A stretch of DNA of 64,000 bases from positions 18,978,746 to 19,042,745 of the forward strand of contig NC_092354.1 in NCBI RefSeq assembly GCF_963676685.1, in the 5' to 3' direction. The position numbers and the translations under genes are program-made. The notes under the pieces were generated by a model. It ran no database searches. It saw only the letters and a list, made by a program, of their open reading frames with translations, and had not been told where the DNA came from. This document shows, in pieces, positions 46,690 through 58,262 of the stretch. Source of the DNA: Mytilus edulis. Taxonomy: Eukaryota; Mollusca; Bivalvia; Mytilida; Mytilidae. Within the stretch, counting starts at the first letter, position 1, and each line of letters begins with the position of its first letter.

Positions 46690-47300
46690 TTGTAGACGTA
46701 ACGAAAGATACATCATTTAATACGGAAGAAAAAAGACAATTTGACCAATACAGGTTCACACGATCTTTTGATTGATCCCCTTTTGAAGATACGAAATATG
46801 TCTCGTTAAATAAATACGTAAGATAACCTTTTTTGAAATGATAAACGTAATTTAAATAATTTTTGTTACATAAGTACGTAGCATGGAAACCATAAACAAG
46901 TTTGTAACAAATTTGGAGTCTTTGTTTTGTTATACTTACTAGGGATTGAACGTTTTCATGTCGTGTGGTGAATGATAAATGACCCAACTGATACTTATTG
47001 GAATTTGAAGTATTGTTGTATCTAAAATTGAATTTACAAATGCCGATAAATATTAATTTCAATGCTTGTTAAATCCTAGTAACTTCAATAAATCTTCGCC
47101 GAATATTTAATTTGATAAAACTTGATCTTCACAATTTAGTTTTAAAAAAATGTTCGAAAACATATTTACTACCAGGGGGTATTTACAAAACGTGAATGTG
47201 CAGATCATCCAAAATCTGTAAAATGTAGTGCTCATAATATTTGCAGTTCTAATATAATCTTAATTCAAGGCACTATATATTGAATGCATTTGAAAATTTT
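46690..47300 (+). repeat. Segmental direct repeat, copy 1
   Basis: It is homologous to 51665-52200. Shared blocks include 'aatatgtctc', 'agataacctt', 'ttttcatgtcgtg', 'gaatgataaat', 'acccaactgatact', 'caaatgccgata', 'accagggggtattt' and 'gaatgtgcagatcatc'. No conserved open frame joins the two copies, so it is probably not coding. The reverse frame 46673-47062 is open only here. Confidence 0.7.
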
Positions 47301-47633
47301 AAAACGGTTTTAATATATAAATATACATTTTTTCCAACATTTTGATGATTTCGTCTAATCTTTTTATTAATTAATTGTTTTAATAATTAATTGTTGGTGT
47401 TTTACACAACTTGCAGCACCTGGTTCCCTTGGTAATTTATGTTATTTATTGAGTTAAGCCCTTTCAACTGATTGTTATAGATGGTCTTATCTTATACTTT
47501 TACACGACTAGTTTAACAACGTAAAAAAAAAGATAAAAAAATGTTTACTTACTTGTCTATGTTCCTTTTATTTGTTCATTATCTTGAACAATATACATCT
47601 GTTAAGGTAACATTAAGTTTTTACTGTCAATGT

Positions 47634-47685
47634 TATTTGGTCTCTTTGTGGGGAGTTGTCTCATTGCCAATCATACGAAATCTTC
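47634..47685 (+). repeat. R6 terminal fragment
   Basis: 'ggtctctttgtggggagttg' is followed by 'tctcattgccaatcatacga'. Confidence 0.5.
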
Positions 47686-47689
47686 TTTA

Positions 47690-49750
47690 AGAAACATAAT
47701 TTATTATTTTAAAAAAGAAATAATTGTGGACCATGCGGGAAATATGTGCATATGCTCGCTTATTAATAAGACCAAAGTATTTTGTTATAAAATTGGAAAT
47801 ATATATACCATTCAGGGAAAAATAAACTATAAAACCGTGTGCTTTACGTGTAGGACAAACAGATGATACACTATATCAACAGATGCTATTGAACCTTTAA
47901 AATATTATAGCAAACTAGACGATTCGGTAGCAAACTGTTAAATTTGACTTAATCATTGATGACACATTTAACAGTTTCAGCAATGGAAAGCATTGTTGAA
48001 ATAGAAATTAACAAAAATTAGATAAGCCTTTTGTATAAACACTTCAAAACTTTAGAGCCTATTTGACTCAACGCAATGTATGAACGATATTTGTAAAAAC
48101 AATAAAAAAACGTATACATAAATCTAAAAATTACATCCAACAGTGTTATAATTAGATTTATTTGCTGACAATTTTATATAATAAAAACTATATCATCATT
48201 TCCCATACATTTCGCCTTCTTCATTGGAATTAATTACACCATTGAAACAACAATTACATCGCTTGGATATATTACGTTATAATGACTACTCTGACGTTAT
48301 AAAACAATATAACGAATATTAAATAACTATAAAAATACATATTGAGTATTATAGTTCACTAGTATTCGTTATATTGTTTGTTGTTTTGTTGTTTTGTTTT
48401 GTCGTTGTTGTTTGTCTTTTTGAGGGGTGTGACAAAATAATATGATATGATGTATGAAGTCCTCGAACATTAGTAAATTTTAAAACTACGTAATACATTT
48501 ATGATTTTGAATACTTTCTCGAATTTACAAAAACATGGCAGTTGACAGATGATTGAATAGAATGTGCAATGACGAATCCAGATCACAGGATACAATCCAC
48601 CGACGACAGAACCAGGCTGGTGAAGGTCTAATTGTTGAACCTCCCTTTCTGGTTAATTTAGCAAAATTGTTACAAAATTCTTTGGAAATCGTTTGCATTT
48701 TTGTTTTAATGATTTAATATAAACCAAATGAGGAAATTACTGTTGTTTATAATCTTTATAACGTGTTAGTTTGCTTGTTTGTCTTAGACATTATTACCTT
48801 TACTATTGAGTCCAGATTTGGAAATATCCTTTTGGTGTGGCTCGGTACTTGAACATCCAGTTTATTTTTTTGTTCTCTTTCTTTTTTGCTTAGTTGCTTT
48901 ATATAAAGATTAATATTAAAAGCACAATGTTGATTGCTGTTCCTCTATTTTTACATTTCAACCTTTTTATGTCTTTTTATTTTGGCAAACTTCAAGGAAT
49001 ATTAGTCTTACTTGCAAACTGACTTTTATATACCACATTAAGACAGAATTTAATTACGCAATCGTGAGTTGGTGACTTATAAATTAATATATACTGGGAA
49101 AGGACACCATTAGTATGATTAGTTAACTGAATTATCATCCTTGCTGCTCTGTTTCCTAAACCCGTATATTTCAAAACTGTTTCAATTTGATACTTCTTTA
49201 ACTTAATGTCAACATATTACAACAAAGTAACAAACAATGTTGTTTGCAGTAAACCATATACGATATTTGAGTTATGTGCATAGTAATTTTAAAATACTCT
49301 GATACAAGTTGTTATAAATAATCAGTTACAATCATCTTTCTTTGGTGACTACTATTTCATACCAGTTACGATCATCGACTACAAACCTCATACTGCACGA
49401 AAATTAGAAAATAACTTATCTCTCGAGTTGTCTTCACTTTCTGGTAAACCGTAGTTTTACGTTACGACTATCCTCTTACCATAACTGTCTGATATCTTAA
49501 TCGGAATCGGAATATATAGGTGTTAGGGGAACTCCTAGAACACCGAAGAATGGAAACTCTGAGAAAATTGTAGAATGGAAAGTTCAAGAAAACTGTAGAA
49601 GTTAAAATAATGCGTCTGAGATAATGATCAATAATATCTATGAGTATTCGAGTGATTTCTAAGCAGCACAATTCTAATATTATTTTGTAAAGACTTATAA
49701 CCAAGTTATGTTAACAATAATTTCATCATATATACCTAGAACGAATTTTT
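47690..49750. other. 2 kb without a gene; one strong hairpin
   Basis: AT-rich. Apart from the inverted repeat at 48302-48379 I see no structure, and the short open frames lack motifs. Confidence 0.4.
48302..48379. repeat. 30 bp-arm inverted repeat (hairpin)
   Basis: The left arm AAACAATATAACGAATATTA (extended to 48331) pairs with the right arm 48350-48379 at about 26 of 30 positions, with an 18-base loop. AT-rich. Confidence 0.65.
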
Positions 49751-49756
49751 TTATTT

Positions 49757-49866
49757 ACACCAGACGCACGTTTCGTCTACTAAAGATTTACCAGTGACGC
49801 TCGAATAAAAAAAATTAAAAGGCCAAATAAAGTACCACGTTGATGAGAGCATTGAAGAACAACAGT
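49757..49866 (+). repeat. R1 copy, forward
   Basis: 'caccagacgcacgtttcgtc', 'tttaccagtgacgctcg' and 'gatgagagcattgaagaa' mark it; this is the best preserved copy at the 'acgtttcgtct' end. Confidence 0.6.
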
Positions 49867-49869
49867 TCC

Positions 49870-51035
49870 TCACAATTTTGCAAAATACAGCAAATACAAC
49901 ATAGAAACATGTTATTATATAGGACACACAAAACGAATTATGCCGAAACAAAAAACATGATAATTATATTATCATGACAACTTATTGGCTTGATAACTAC
50001 ATTCTGTTTATCAGCTGTCAACAGCAGTATATATATTCTGGTACTGTAACTAGTATCAGATAATAATGTCAAAAGTTTAACGTTGATCGTTATATCCAAC
50101 GAGTAAACGATGAGTAGCTCTTTATTTAGTTAAAATCCCTACAAAATAGTTAATCCAAATCCAAGTCAACTTTAACTCAAGGTGTTGGAACGTTATGTTT
50201 TAATTATTTAACTATTAAAGTTTATTCATGAAATACTGTACGCGACTTGAAAAAGACACGATCATTACTTGTATAACGTCTCGACCCCTTTTAATATATA
50301 TATATATATATACTATTGATTTTTTCTTTGTTCTATCATAGTTTTAAAGGTATTTTCACGTGAACGTGAAATAATCCAAATTTATCCTTGTCATGTCATC
50401 CATTGAAAAATAACCTTCAGAGTTTTACGTTAATCCTGCACTTTGTATATTTGATGTTGAAAGGACATAGGGCTTTGATAGTGACAAATAGATAAATATA
50501 TATTTTTTGTGAGCTACAAAAACTAACTTTATATTCTAAATGCAAATGCATATCCTACTAACATCATTTTTTTGTCACAGTTGGTATATTTTAGAAAGAA
50601 AAAAAATGTTGATCTAAAAGACGGAATTCAAAGTCTTTCTTCTTACAGATAAATGTTTGAATCATAACTAACACATGTACTACATTGTAGAGTTTACCTT
50701 TTTAACGAATACTGAGTTAATACATTTTTATAAATTCTCATTCAAAATAGATTTATTAACAATGTTATCATACATTCTGAGAAATGTCAATATCCATATC
50801 AAAATGAAGGTCAAATATAATGGTTTTTAGATAAAATACATGTTTATCATGACAAACATACTTTTATATGACCGTTTGTTGTGACAAACATTTATTTTCC
50901 ACATTTTTTTTATTTTTGTTCTCATTCACTCATTGGTTGAAAGCGTTAACATTTTTAAGTTTCTATGGACTTTCCCTTTTTTAATTTGTCTTGAAGTTTG
51001 GTGTTTTTATTTGAACTTTCTTCGGAATTTTATTT
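49870..51035. other. 1.2 kb without a gene
   Basis: It contains a short (TA)n run near 50297-50314 and AT-rich sequence. I see nothing else to support. Confidence 0.4.
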
Positions 51036-51039
51036 TAGA

Positions 51040-51215
51040 TCTTGATGACCAATTGTTATGTTTATGGTTCGTGTTGTTTATTCTTTAGTTTTCTACGTTG
51101 TGTTATGTGTGCTGTTTGTTTGTCTTTTTCATTTTTAGCCATGTCGTTGTCAGTTTGTTTTAGATTTATGAGTTTGACTGTCCCTTTGGTATATTTCATC
51201 CCACTTTTATATGAC
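51040..51215 (+). repeat. Dispersed repeat R5
   Basis: 'gttcgtgttgtttattcttt', 'ttttcatttttagccatgtc', 'gttgtcagtttgtttt' and 'atgagtttgactgtcc' are present. The 68-residue open frame here comes from the repeat. Confidence 0.6.
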
Positions 51216-51299
51216 TTGTCGATATTGAATGTTTTTCTTTATCTTTAGTATATAATGTTTAAATCAACATTCTCATCAGAACAACATTACAAATGTCAC

Positions 51300-51530
51300 T
51301 CAGTTTAATTATATAAAGGCGAGGTAGTATACCGCTGTTCGAAATTCATAAATCGATAGAGAAAAAAAAAAACAAATCTGGGTTACTAAAACTGAGGGAA
51401 ACGTATCAAATATAAGTCTTAGAGAACTACGACACAACATAAACACAACACCAAAATGTAACACACAGAAACGAACAATATGTAACAATGGCCATTTTCC
51501 TGACTTGGTACAAGGCATTTTATCTGTTTA
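51300..51530 (-). repeat. R2 3' part, reverse copy
   Basis: 'gaggtagtataccgctgttc', 'ctgagggaaacgtatcaaat' and 'ggccattttcctgacttggt' are the reverse complements of blocks at 29570-29960. Confidence 0.6.
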
Positions 51531-51664
51531 ATTACATCTGTTTCAAGTAAATACATGTATTTGCTTCAAAGTTTCAATTCTTGATACAAGACGTTTCTAC
51601 TATCTAAAACATATATAAGACTATCTACTATCTAAAAAAACATTAGCCAGAAAGGTAATTGAGG

Positions 51665-52200
51665 GAATAACGACATCAACATCATCTAATATTCAAGAAA
51701 ATACACGATTTGATCAAGTACACAAGATCTTATAATTGCTATTTTTTTTGAAGATTTCTCAATATGTCTCCCTTACTGAAGAATATGAGATAACCTTATT
51801 TGAATGAAACACGTATTTTAAACTATTTGTTTTAGATATTGTTCCGAAGTATGGGAACTATTAACAGTAAATAGTACCCATACTTCGGAACAATATCTAT
51901 AAAAATTATTTTGAAATCATTGTTTGGTTATACCTACTGGGTAATTTACTCATTTGTTTTCATGTCGTGCGTGGAATGATAAATAACCCAACTGATACTA
52001 AGTTGGATTTGAAGTATAATTGTATTTTAAGATAACTTTTCAAATGCCGATATATACCAGGGGGTATTTCAAATATAACAATACAACACCTGAATGTGCA
52101 GATCATCAACAATCAGTAGAATGTAGGGTTTATAGCATTTTACTTTTAATTTAATCTATATTCAAAGCGATGTGTAATAGATGCACCTGAGAATGACAGA
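51665..52200 (+). repeat. Segmental direct repeat, copy 2, containing a hairpin
   Basis: It is the counterpart of 46690-47300, about 4.95 kb downstream on the same strand. It carries the near-perfect hairpin at 51834-51898, absent as a palindrome from copy 1. Confidence 0.7.
51834..51898. repeat. 65-base near-perfect hairpin
   Basis: The 29-base arms 51834-51862 and 51870-51898 pair at 28 of 29 positions around the 7-base loop AACAGTA. The arm core is GTTCCGAAGTATGGG. No TIR-type target duplication is evident. Confidence 0.85.
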
Positions 52201-52269
52201 GTATACCTGAAAAGAATCACCTTTAACATGACAATCATAGTCAAGAGTAGGCACAATTACTGACAAATG

Positions 52270-52353
52270 TAATCGATTACATGAAAGTATTTTATGCAAT
52301 CGATTAATAATCGATTACTTAGATTTTTGTGCATAATCAATTGAAATCGATTA
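52270..52353. repeat. Cluster of AATCGATT palindromes
   Basis: TAATCGATTA occurs at 52270 and 52308, and AATCGATTA also at 52298 and 52345, within 84 bp. The sequence resembles homeodomain-type half sites, or a decayed simple repeat. Confidence 0.6.
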
Positions 52354-52821
52354 ATTTATCAAAAGTAATTCCATTACTTTTCGATAACTGTCAATTACTT
52401 GCTTTTTTTTTATAATTAAAACAAATATAAAGTAAGTTAAACACAATTATGTTGATTAACGTTTGTATAGATGACTTCGATGTCTGATTAGTAAAGACTA
52501 GAAAGTTTGTTAACATTCTTTTCATTCTCTAAAAAAATTATAAACAGTATTATATTTATAGTGTCAAAGAGGGATGCATGCATTTTTTTCTGAAAAGAAT
52601 TTCAATGCAGAGGCATTGGTTCATCGTTAAACGGATTTTGTGTACGTTCTTATTTTTTATATACATGTATATCATAACTTTATACGAAATCAAGTGTTTA
52701 TCTATTCTAAGATTAAATCTTATTAAAATTGTGTTTTTGGAATCTTAATACGAATAAGCCCACTTCTTTAAGGAAGTAAAGACTTAACTTAACGGTGACC
52801 TATTGTTGTTAATTTGATGTG

Positions 52822-52885
52822 TCATTTTAGTCTCTTTTTGGAGAGTTGTCTCATAAGCAATCATACCACATCTTCTTTTTTATAA
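52822..52885 (+). repeat. R6 terminal fragment
   Basis: 'ggagagttgtctcataagca' is followed by 'atcataccacatcttctttt'. Confidence 0.55.
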
Positions 52886-52889
52886 TTAA

Positions 52890-53830
52890 TACACATTTCT
52901 TTTTCAAATCTATTTTCTTATGTTAAATTTATTTTCTTATTTCAATATACGAGGAGTTGTCTTAATGAAAAGCACATACATTAATTTGTTTCAAAAGCTA
53001 GATATAAAGTATAATGGAAGGATATTTGGTTAATCATAATGTAGCTGGAGACAATAGATAAAAATATAAAGGCAGTTGATAAAGACGTAAGTCATATCAG
53101 TACTTCAAAGTGATGAATACATACATGTTTTCATCTAAAATAGGTTCATTAAACTATTTTAATAAAATAATTGAAACTAATTTGACACTAATAAAGCATG
53201 TAGTTAATTAATTGATGTATATTTAAAGCATCACATGCCAGTGGGACAGCATCAAATAGTATAGTAGCTTGAAAGAAATTCTATGAATAACATAAAAGAA
53301 AACCGTATATACATTCATGAACCTCCTTGGTCGAATTCGTTAACCGTAAAACGGTAATCCGAGTTCACATCTGTCTGATTATCACTTACAGGCTTTTTAA
53401 GTGCTGCGTTTATTTTTAGTTCTATATTTTTATCTGCTTTCATGTTAAAACATATTGATTTTTTTTAACTGAAATCAGAGCAGTCGTTATTAATTAGTTA
53501 CAATTATAAGGTTTATAAGGTAACCCTATTTATTTGTAAATTGTGTTTCAACCCAGTATATTATGAATATGTCAGTGTTGTTAGGAAATTACCGTAGTAA
53601 ACTATTGGTATAACTATCCATTAAAACACACACCAAAAGACCGTACTGATCCGAAAATGAGCAATATTGATACATTATGGTTAAGTAAAGAACATTCATA
53701 TAAGTAGTCCAATATGTCGTTTTAACATCGTTCATATCATATGCTTATATTTGAACCGCTTTTATATCATTCTATTGAATAAATATCAGAACATTTCTTC
53801 TTTTTGTCCTTGTGATTGACATATTGATAT
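52890..53830. other. Nothing recognised
   Basis: AT-rich sequence without a supported exon or repeat copy. Confidence 0.4.
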
Positions 53831-53835
53831 TTTAG

Positions 53836-54125
53836 GACCTCAATTTCAGAAAAATGTGACCACTCTGGATTTTTACGACCAAACTTTTCTTATTGAACAC
53901 GTTTTTCTCTTTCCATCGATATGTAATTTAGGTATGTGTTCTTCCAGAACATTAAACGTTTTAAAAATGAACTCTGGTTGCAGTACTATTACGAATCCTC
54001 TGTCTCTAACGGCAATAGTGCAATCAAATTTAATTGATATCTGTTGTTGTATTCAACTCCGTCCGAGTTCAAACAATTTAAACTCTTTCCAAGTGTACAT
54101 TTGCACTAAAAAGGAGCTATTCTAG
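53836..54125 (+). CDS. Orphan candidate exon, unknown cysteine-rich product
   Basis: The frame is open from a possible 3' splice site (GATATTTTAG, AG at 53834-53835) to a TAG at 54123. It encodes about 96 residues with GPQFQKNVTTLDFYDQTF at the start, eight cysteines including a CCC triplet (LIDICCCIQLRP), and the end FQVYICTKKELF. I do not recognise the family. The only in-frame ATGs are internal, so it would need an upstream exon. A good internal donor (TTTAG|GTATGT near 53931) means that the exon could end there instead. The C-type lectin exon 3 kb downstream might belong to another gene. Chance openness remains possible. Confidence 0.25.
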
Positions 54126-55420
54126 TGTGGATACGCAATTTAAGCATAACTTAAAAACTGGAGAGATGTTTTCGGTGCATAAACAGAGTCATCTTAAACT
54201 TAAATATATCTATCGTACATTAATAGTATCAAATCATCCATTTTCAAAATTCAGATATGACGCATAATTGACAATTTTGCTACAACAAGGAGTTTGACGT
54301 ACACTTGTATATAATTACTTTATCAATATTTCTTAGCTAAAATTAAAGACGTTGTAAACATATCAGATATATCAAAATATGAAAAAATATAAAAAAAAAG
54401 ACATATTGAAATAAAAAAAGAGCATGCAAGTATATCAAAAAATATCAAAATAGTATTAATAAAGAATATTTAAATTAATGTTGAGAATAGCTTATAACAT
54501 AACACTTTTATATGTTTTTAAATGTATTAAAAATCATATGAATACGAGGTTTGCATGGGTTAATGATCCACTAACATATATATGAAAGATAAAAAGTAAA
54601 AATGCTGTTGCACGACACTTTAAGTATTTTCCAATTAAAGAGAAGTAACCTGGATTTTGATGTACACTGTTCACCTAAACTAAACTTAAATATGATGTTT
54701 TATAAATATAATTGATCTGAAAGCAGTTACAATTGTTTAAGAAAACAAAGGTGTCCAGAAAATGAGATTGCAGTTATAAAAACGAATGCAAACAATACAA
54801 TACATTACAAACAGCACATGTACGAAATCACATTTAATTTCAAGACGTTTAAGTTGCGGAAAGAAAGTATGAACTTGGGAAACAATACCAAACGGAGAAA
54901 AGTAAAAACAAGTGTGGTTCAACAACTTTTTTTCTTTGTTGTATTTCTTTTTAGCAACTTCGACAATTAATATTAAAAAGGGTATTGGATTACTACAATA
55001 ATTATATCAGGTAAACATATTATCATAAAAAGTGCGTGTCGGAATCATTTCATGACAGTTTTATCTCGGATCACATACATGATAATTATCGTATTCTTGC
55101 TTTTCGTTTTTGCTAATATGCTTTGTTTACATGCATTTTGGTGTTTCTTTTATTTACATGACATGACTTTGTACTCATACATCCCGTTATTATGCTATTG
55201 TTAAATAGTTTTGTATTCTAGTCTTTCATTTATGCTAATGTGCTTTGTCTAATATATACCGTTTTATTATGTTTATGTTTCTTTTATACATATATGACGT
55301 TGCTCTGTACTTATATATCCCATCATTGTGTTATTGTACCATGGTAAATTTGTGTATTCTTGTCTGTAATCTTTGCTAATACGCTTCGTCTATATGTCAT
55401 TTTCTGCTTCTTTGTTACAT
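54126..55420. other. Nothing recognised
   Basis: AT-rich, with no splice-supported exon seen on either strand. Confidence 0.4.
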
Positions 55421-55424
55421 ATCA

Positions 55425-55640
55425 AATTTGATGCGACTGTCATAAATATGAGAGATTTAGCTAGCTTAAAATCAGGTTTAATCCACCATTTTATACATAT
55501 GAAAATGCCTATTTCAAGTCAGGCAGATTGAATTATTATCCATTCGTTTGAGGTGTTTTAGCTTTTGATTTTGCCATTTGATTAAGCACTTTTCTTTTTG
55601 AATTTTCCTCGGAGTTCAATATTTATGTTAAATATTTTTT
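55425..55640 (+). repeat. R3, well preserved copy
   Basis: 'tttgatgcgactgtcataaa', 'gagatttagctagctta', 'atttcaagtcaggcagatt' and 'ttttgattttgccatttga' match 3640-3870 in order. Confidence 0.65.
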
Positions 55641-55884
55641 TCCTATATGTTGAAAATAAAGGCAAAATATGTTTGTTTATAATTGTCGATAATATGACAA
55701 ATGACTTGAAAACAATTCGAAATTTATGAACAAACATAGTTTCACATGGGACCCCACCACCCGGTTTAAATTATAAGTTTGTGGTATATTATTTCATCCA
55801 GATAATCCCCACGAATTTTGACTTTACAATTCAAAAGGTTCATATCATAATTACATGTAGTATACATATTAGATATCAGGGTAG

Positions 55885-56010
55885 TGCAATTTTGACTTCA
55901 AGTCAGGAATATGACATTTGTTAAATGTGATTCAGCTTTTGATTTTGCCCGATTTGATATGGGACTTTTTGATTTGAATTTTCCTAAAAGTTTGGTATTT
56001 TTGTTGTTTT
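55885..56010 (+). repeat. R3, partial copy
   Basis: 'caagtcaggaatatgacat', 'cagcttttgattttgcccga' and 'gggactttttgatttgaatt' are present; the first half of the unit is missing. Confidence 0.55.
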
Positions 56011-56576
56011 ACTTTTCATTATAAACTACATTTACCAGTACGATGATATGGTCCCAAAATTCAACTGTAATTGTTGCTGTAACATTAAATAAAGACTCCC
56101 TAATATCATCTGAACCATCGGAAATTCGCATTTTATAGATAAATAACATTGAAATAAGTTATTTTCTTATAAATTTCAAAGTAAGATGTCGAAAACGTAT
56201 TCCCAATGGAGTAGCTTTACGAGGGAACGTATTGACCCTAGAATACATTGAAGCTATAGATAATAGCTAAACAAAATAACTAAACAAAATATCTAAAATA
56301 GCTGACGAATACAAATCCAGCAAGTTTTATCCCATTAGAACCTTCATGATGTCAAACAATTTTGATTTTATTTTTAATCGACAAATACCACAAAGAAGAA
56401 CCACTATATTTATTATTTGAATGTGTATCTCACCAACTTGCATCTTTTTATAACAAATGTATTTGGGACGAAGGGTGTGGTTAATGATCTTCAGAAGAAT
56501 TCAAAACATACAACTACATAAAAACTAATAATGTACCTGAAAAACTAGACACATATCATACTAGTGACAATGTTAA

Positions 56577-56872
56577 CATCTCAGGTTCAATAACTCAATG
56601 TTCATCTCTTTATCGAACATCTCGAATTTTAACAGTAATATATATATACCTTTTCATTTAAAATCTCGGGTTTTAACAGTTGAATATATATATGTATTCA
56701 TCGAACATCTCGGTTTTTAACAGTTAAATGTATATCTCTTCATCGAACATTTAATTTTTAACAGTACAATATATAAATCCTTTCATCAAACATCACGGGT
56801 TTTAACAGTCAAATTGTATCCCTTCATCGAACATCTCGGGTTTTAACAGCTAAATGTTGATCCCTGCATCGC
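56577..56872 (+). repeat. Seven-unit minisatellite upstream of the lectin exon
   Basis: About seven units of 40-46 bp have the core 'catctcgggttttaacagt' followed by 'aatgtatatc' and 'cttcatcgaa'. Units vary by substitutions and by AT-run length. It ends about 50 bp before the lectin exon's 3' splice site, so it would be intronic. Confidence 0.8.
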
Positions 56873-56921
56873 ACATGTCATCGAGGGCATGGTATTTTAA
56901 CTTTGTTTAATTGCATTTTAG

Positions 56922-57136
56922 GCGGAAGTGTATGGATTGGAGCACATGATTAAACTCGAGAATCTCGTTTTATATGGGTGTCTGACAATACGCCAGTTAC
57001 ATTTACTGATTGGAGTACTAACCAGCCGGATAATTGGAGAAATGGTGAAGACTGTGTTCATTTTCTGAGTGGATCAAATAAATGGAATGACGCCGAATGT
57101 TTGCACACAATGGGATACATTTGTGAAAAGCATTAA
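56922..57136 (+). pseudogene. C-type lectin domain, last exon (QPD type), with in-frame stop
   Basis: The exon begins after the acceptor TTGCATTTTAG (AG at 56920-56921). It encodes the C-terminal half of a C-type lectin fold: GSVWIGAHD, a TAA at 56951-56953, then TRESRFIWVSDNTPVTFTDW, NQPDNW, GEDCVHF, KWNDAEC and MGYICEKH before a TAA. WIG, QPD (a motif often linked with galactose specificity), WND and the two conserved cysteines are all readable. The premature stop lies in the conserved WIGA-D stretch. It would remove most of the calcium and sugar site, so this copy is probably a pseudogene unless the base is an error or allelic. The preceding exon was not found upstream. Confidence 0.75.
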
Positions 57137-58080
57137 ATGCAAAAACAATTTGATGCTATAGACAGAAATTAGTTGAATTTATAGAAAGTTGTTCATTATG
57201 TATATTTCTTTCGTTTTTTCTCCTCTTCAAAACGAAATACTTACCATTGATGAGTAAAATTTGAGATCACATATAATTCAAATGCAAATGTTCCAAAACA
57301 AAACCATGAGATATCGTCCTCCTTGTCCTTTTCCTTCACCTTCTCTTCCTTGTCGTCGTTTACGTATAGGGTTTTTAGGAAGTCATGTAGGGAAGACACA
57401 TTTGAAACAGCAATCATGCTGCATATATCAATCTTAAGAGTACTGCTGCTCTATTTTGAATGCGCATTGTGTATGATGGGGACATCACAGTAATAGACCT
57501 CAGTGTTGCTGTTAGATTTGTTAAACTCTAGTAATTCGTGGGACCTTTACAGCTTGCTGCTCGGTGTGAGCTAGTCGATGGAGTGTTGTCTCATTGACAC
57601 TCATATCCCATCTTCTTATGTCTTTATACAATTTCATACTTGTCCATTAGAATTCACAGTCAGTCAGGGTACAAACAGAAAACTAAAGTATAAGGTCATA
57701 ACTATAACCAAAATTTCATTTCCCCCCAAGCAAATATAAATTGATTTTTTTTCTTGTTTTGTACTGTTTCCCCTCTGTCTCAAGTAAAGGGAGGGATTTG
57801 GTGACGGCAAATATTGTTAACCCTACAATCCTGAAGTGCTTGTGCCAAGTTTTTTGTTTCATGTCAGGGTATGTTAAAGCCGACTTTAAGGTAATGTTTT
57901 TTCCGAATTATCGAAGGCCGTTTTTGTTTGTTTGTGTAATGACTTAAATCCACTCTGATGGAACTTTGGTGGATAGGTGTCTTATTGACAATCTAACTAT
58001 TTTTATATTGTAGTATACTATACAATATAACAATATAACGAACAGATCTAGACCAGGTCTCTTTTTTTTCTAATTAATGT
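57137..58080. other. 3' flank of lectin exon; repeat fragments only
   Basis: An R6 end fragment ('gtgttgtctcattgacactc') is at 57560-57620, and a related 'gtgtcttattgacaatcta' at 57977. The 68-residue frame at 57741-57947 spans repeat-like sequence and lacks motifs. Confidence 0.45.
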
Positions 58081-58082
58081 GT

Positions 58083-58262
58083 TACAGTTAACCTGTTTAA
58101 ACTAAACCTCTTCGGAACTTGAGATTGTGTTAGGTTTTGGCCGATATGCGGTTTTATCAGGTTCACAACGCATACAATGTAATAAAACGGTGCTTCAAAA
58201 CATGTTTGGTTTATACAGGTTTTCGGCTTATGCAGGATTCGGTTAAGCCAGGTTTCACTGTA
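58083..58262. mobile_element. TA-flanked MITE, Tc1/mariner-pogo type
   Basis: TA-CAGTTAACCTGTTTAAACTA at the left and GGTTAAGCCAGGTTTCACTG-TA at the right form terminal inverted repeats flanked by TA. The interior repeats GGTTTAT / TTCGGCTTAT motifs. TA duplication and CAGT ends suggest Tc1/mariner or pogo-type mobilisation. The 89-residue frame through it is a shadow. Confidence 0.6.

Noticed and set aside
46673..47062. 129-residue reverse frame
   Set aside because: It is open in only one of the two segmental copies and lacks motifs.
55425..55640. tRNA-like B box in 'aggttcaaycc' of R2/R3, suggesting a tRNA-derived SINE
   Set aside because: No matching A box at the right spacing and no cloverleaf; the match is too short to support a SINE.
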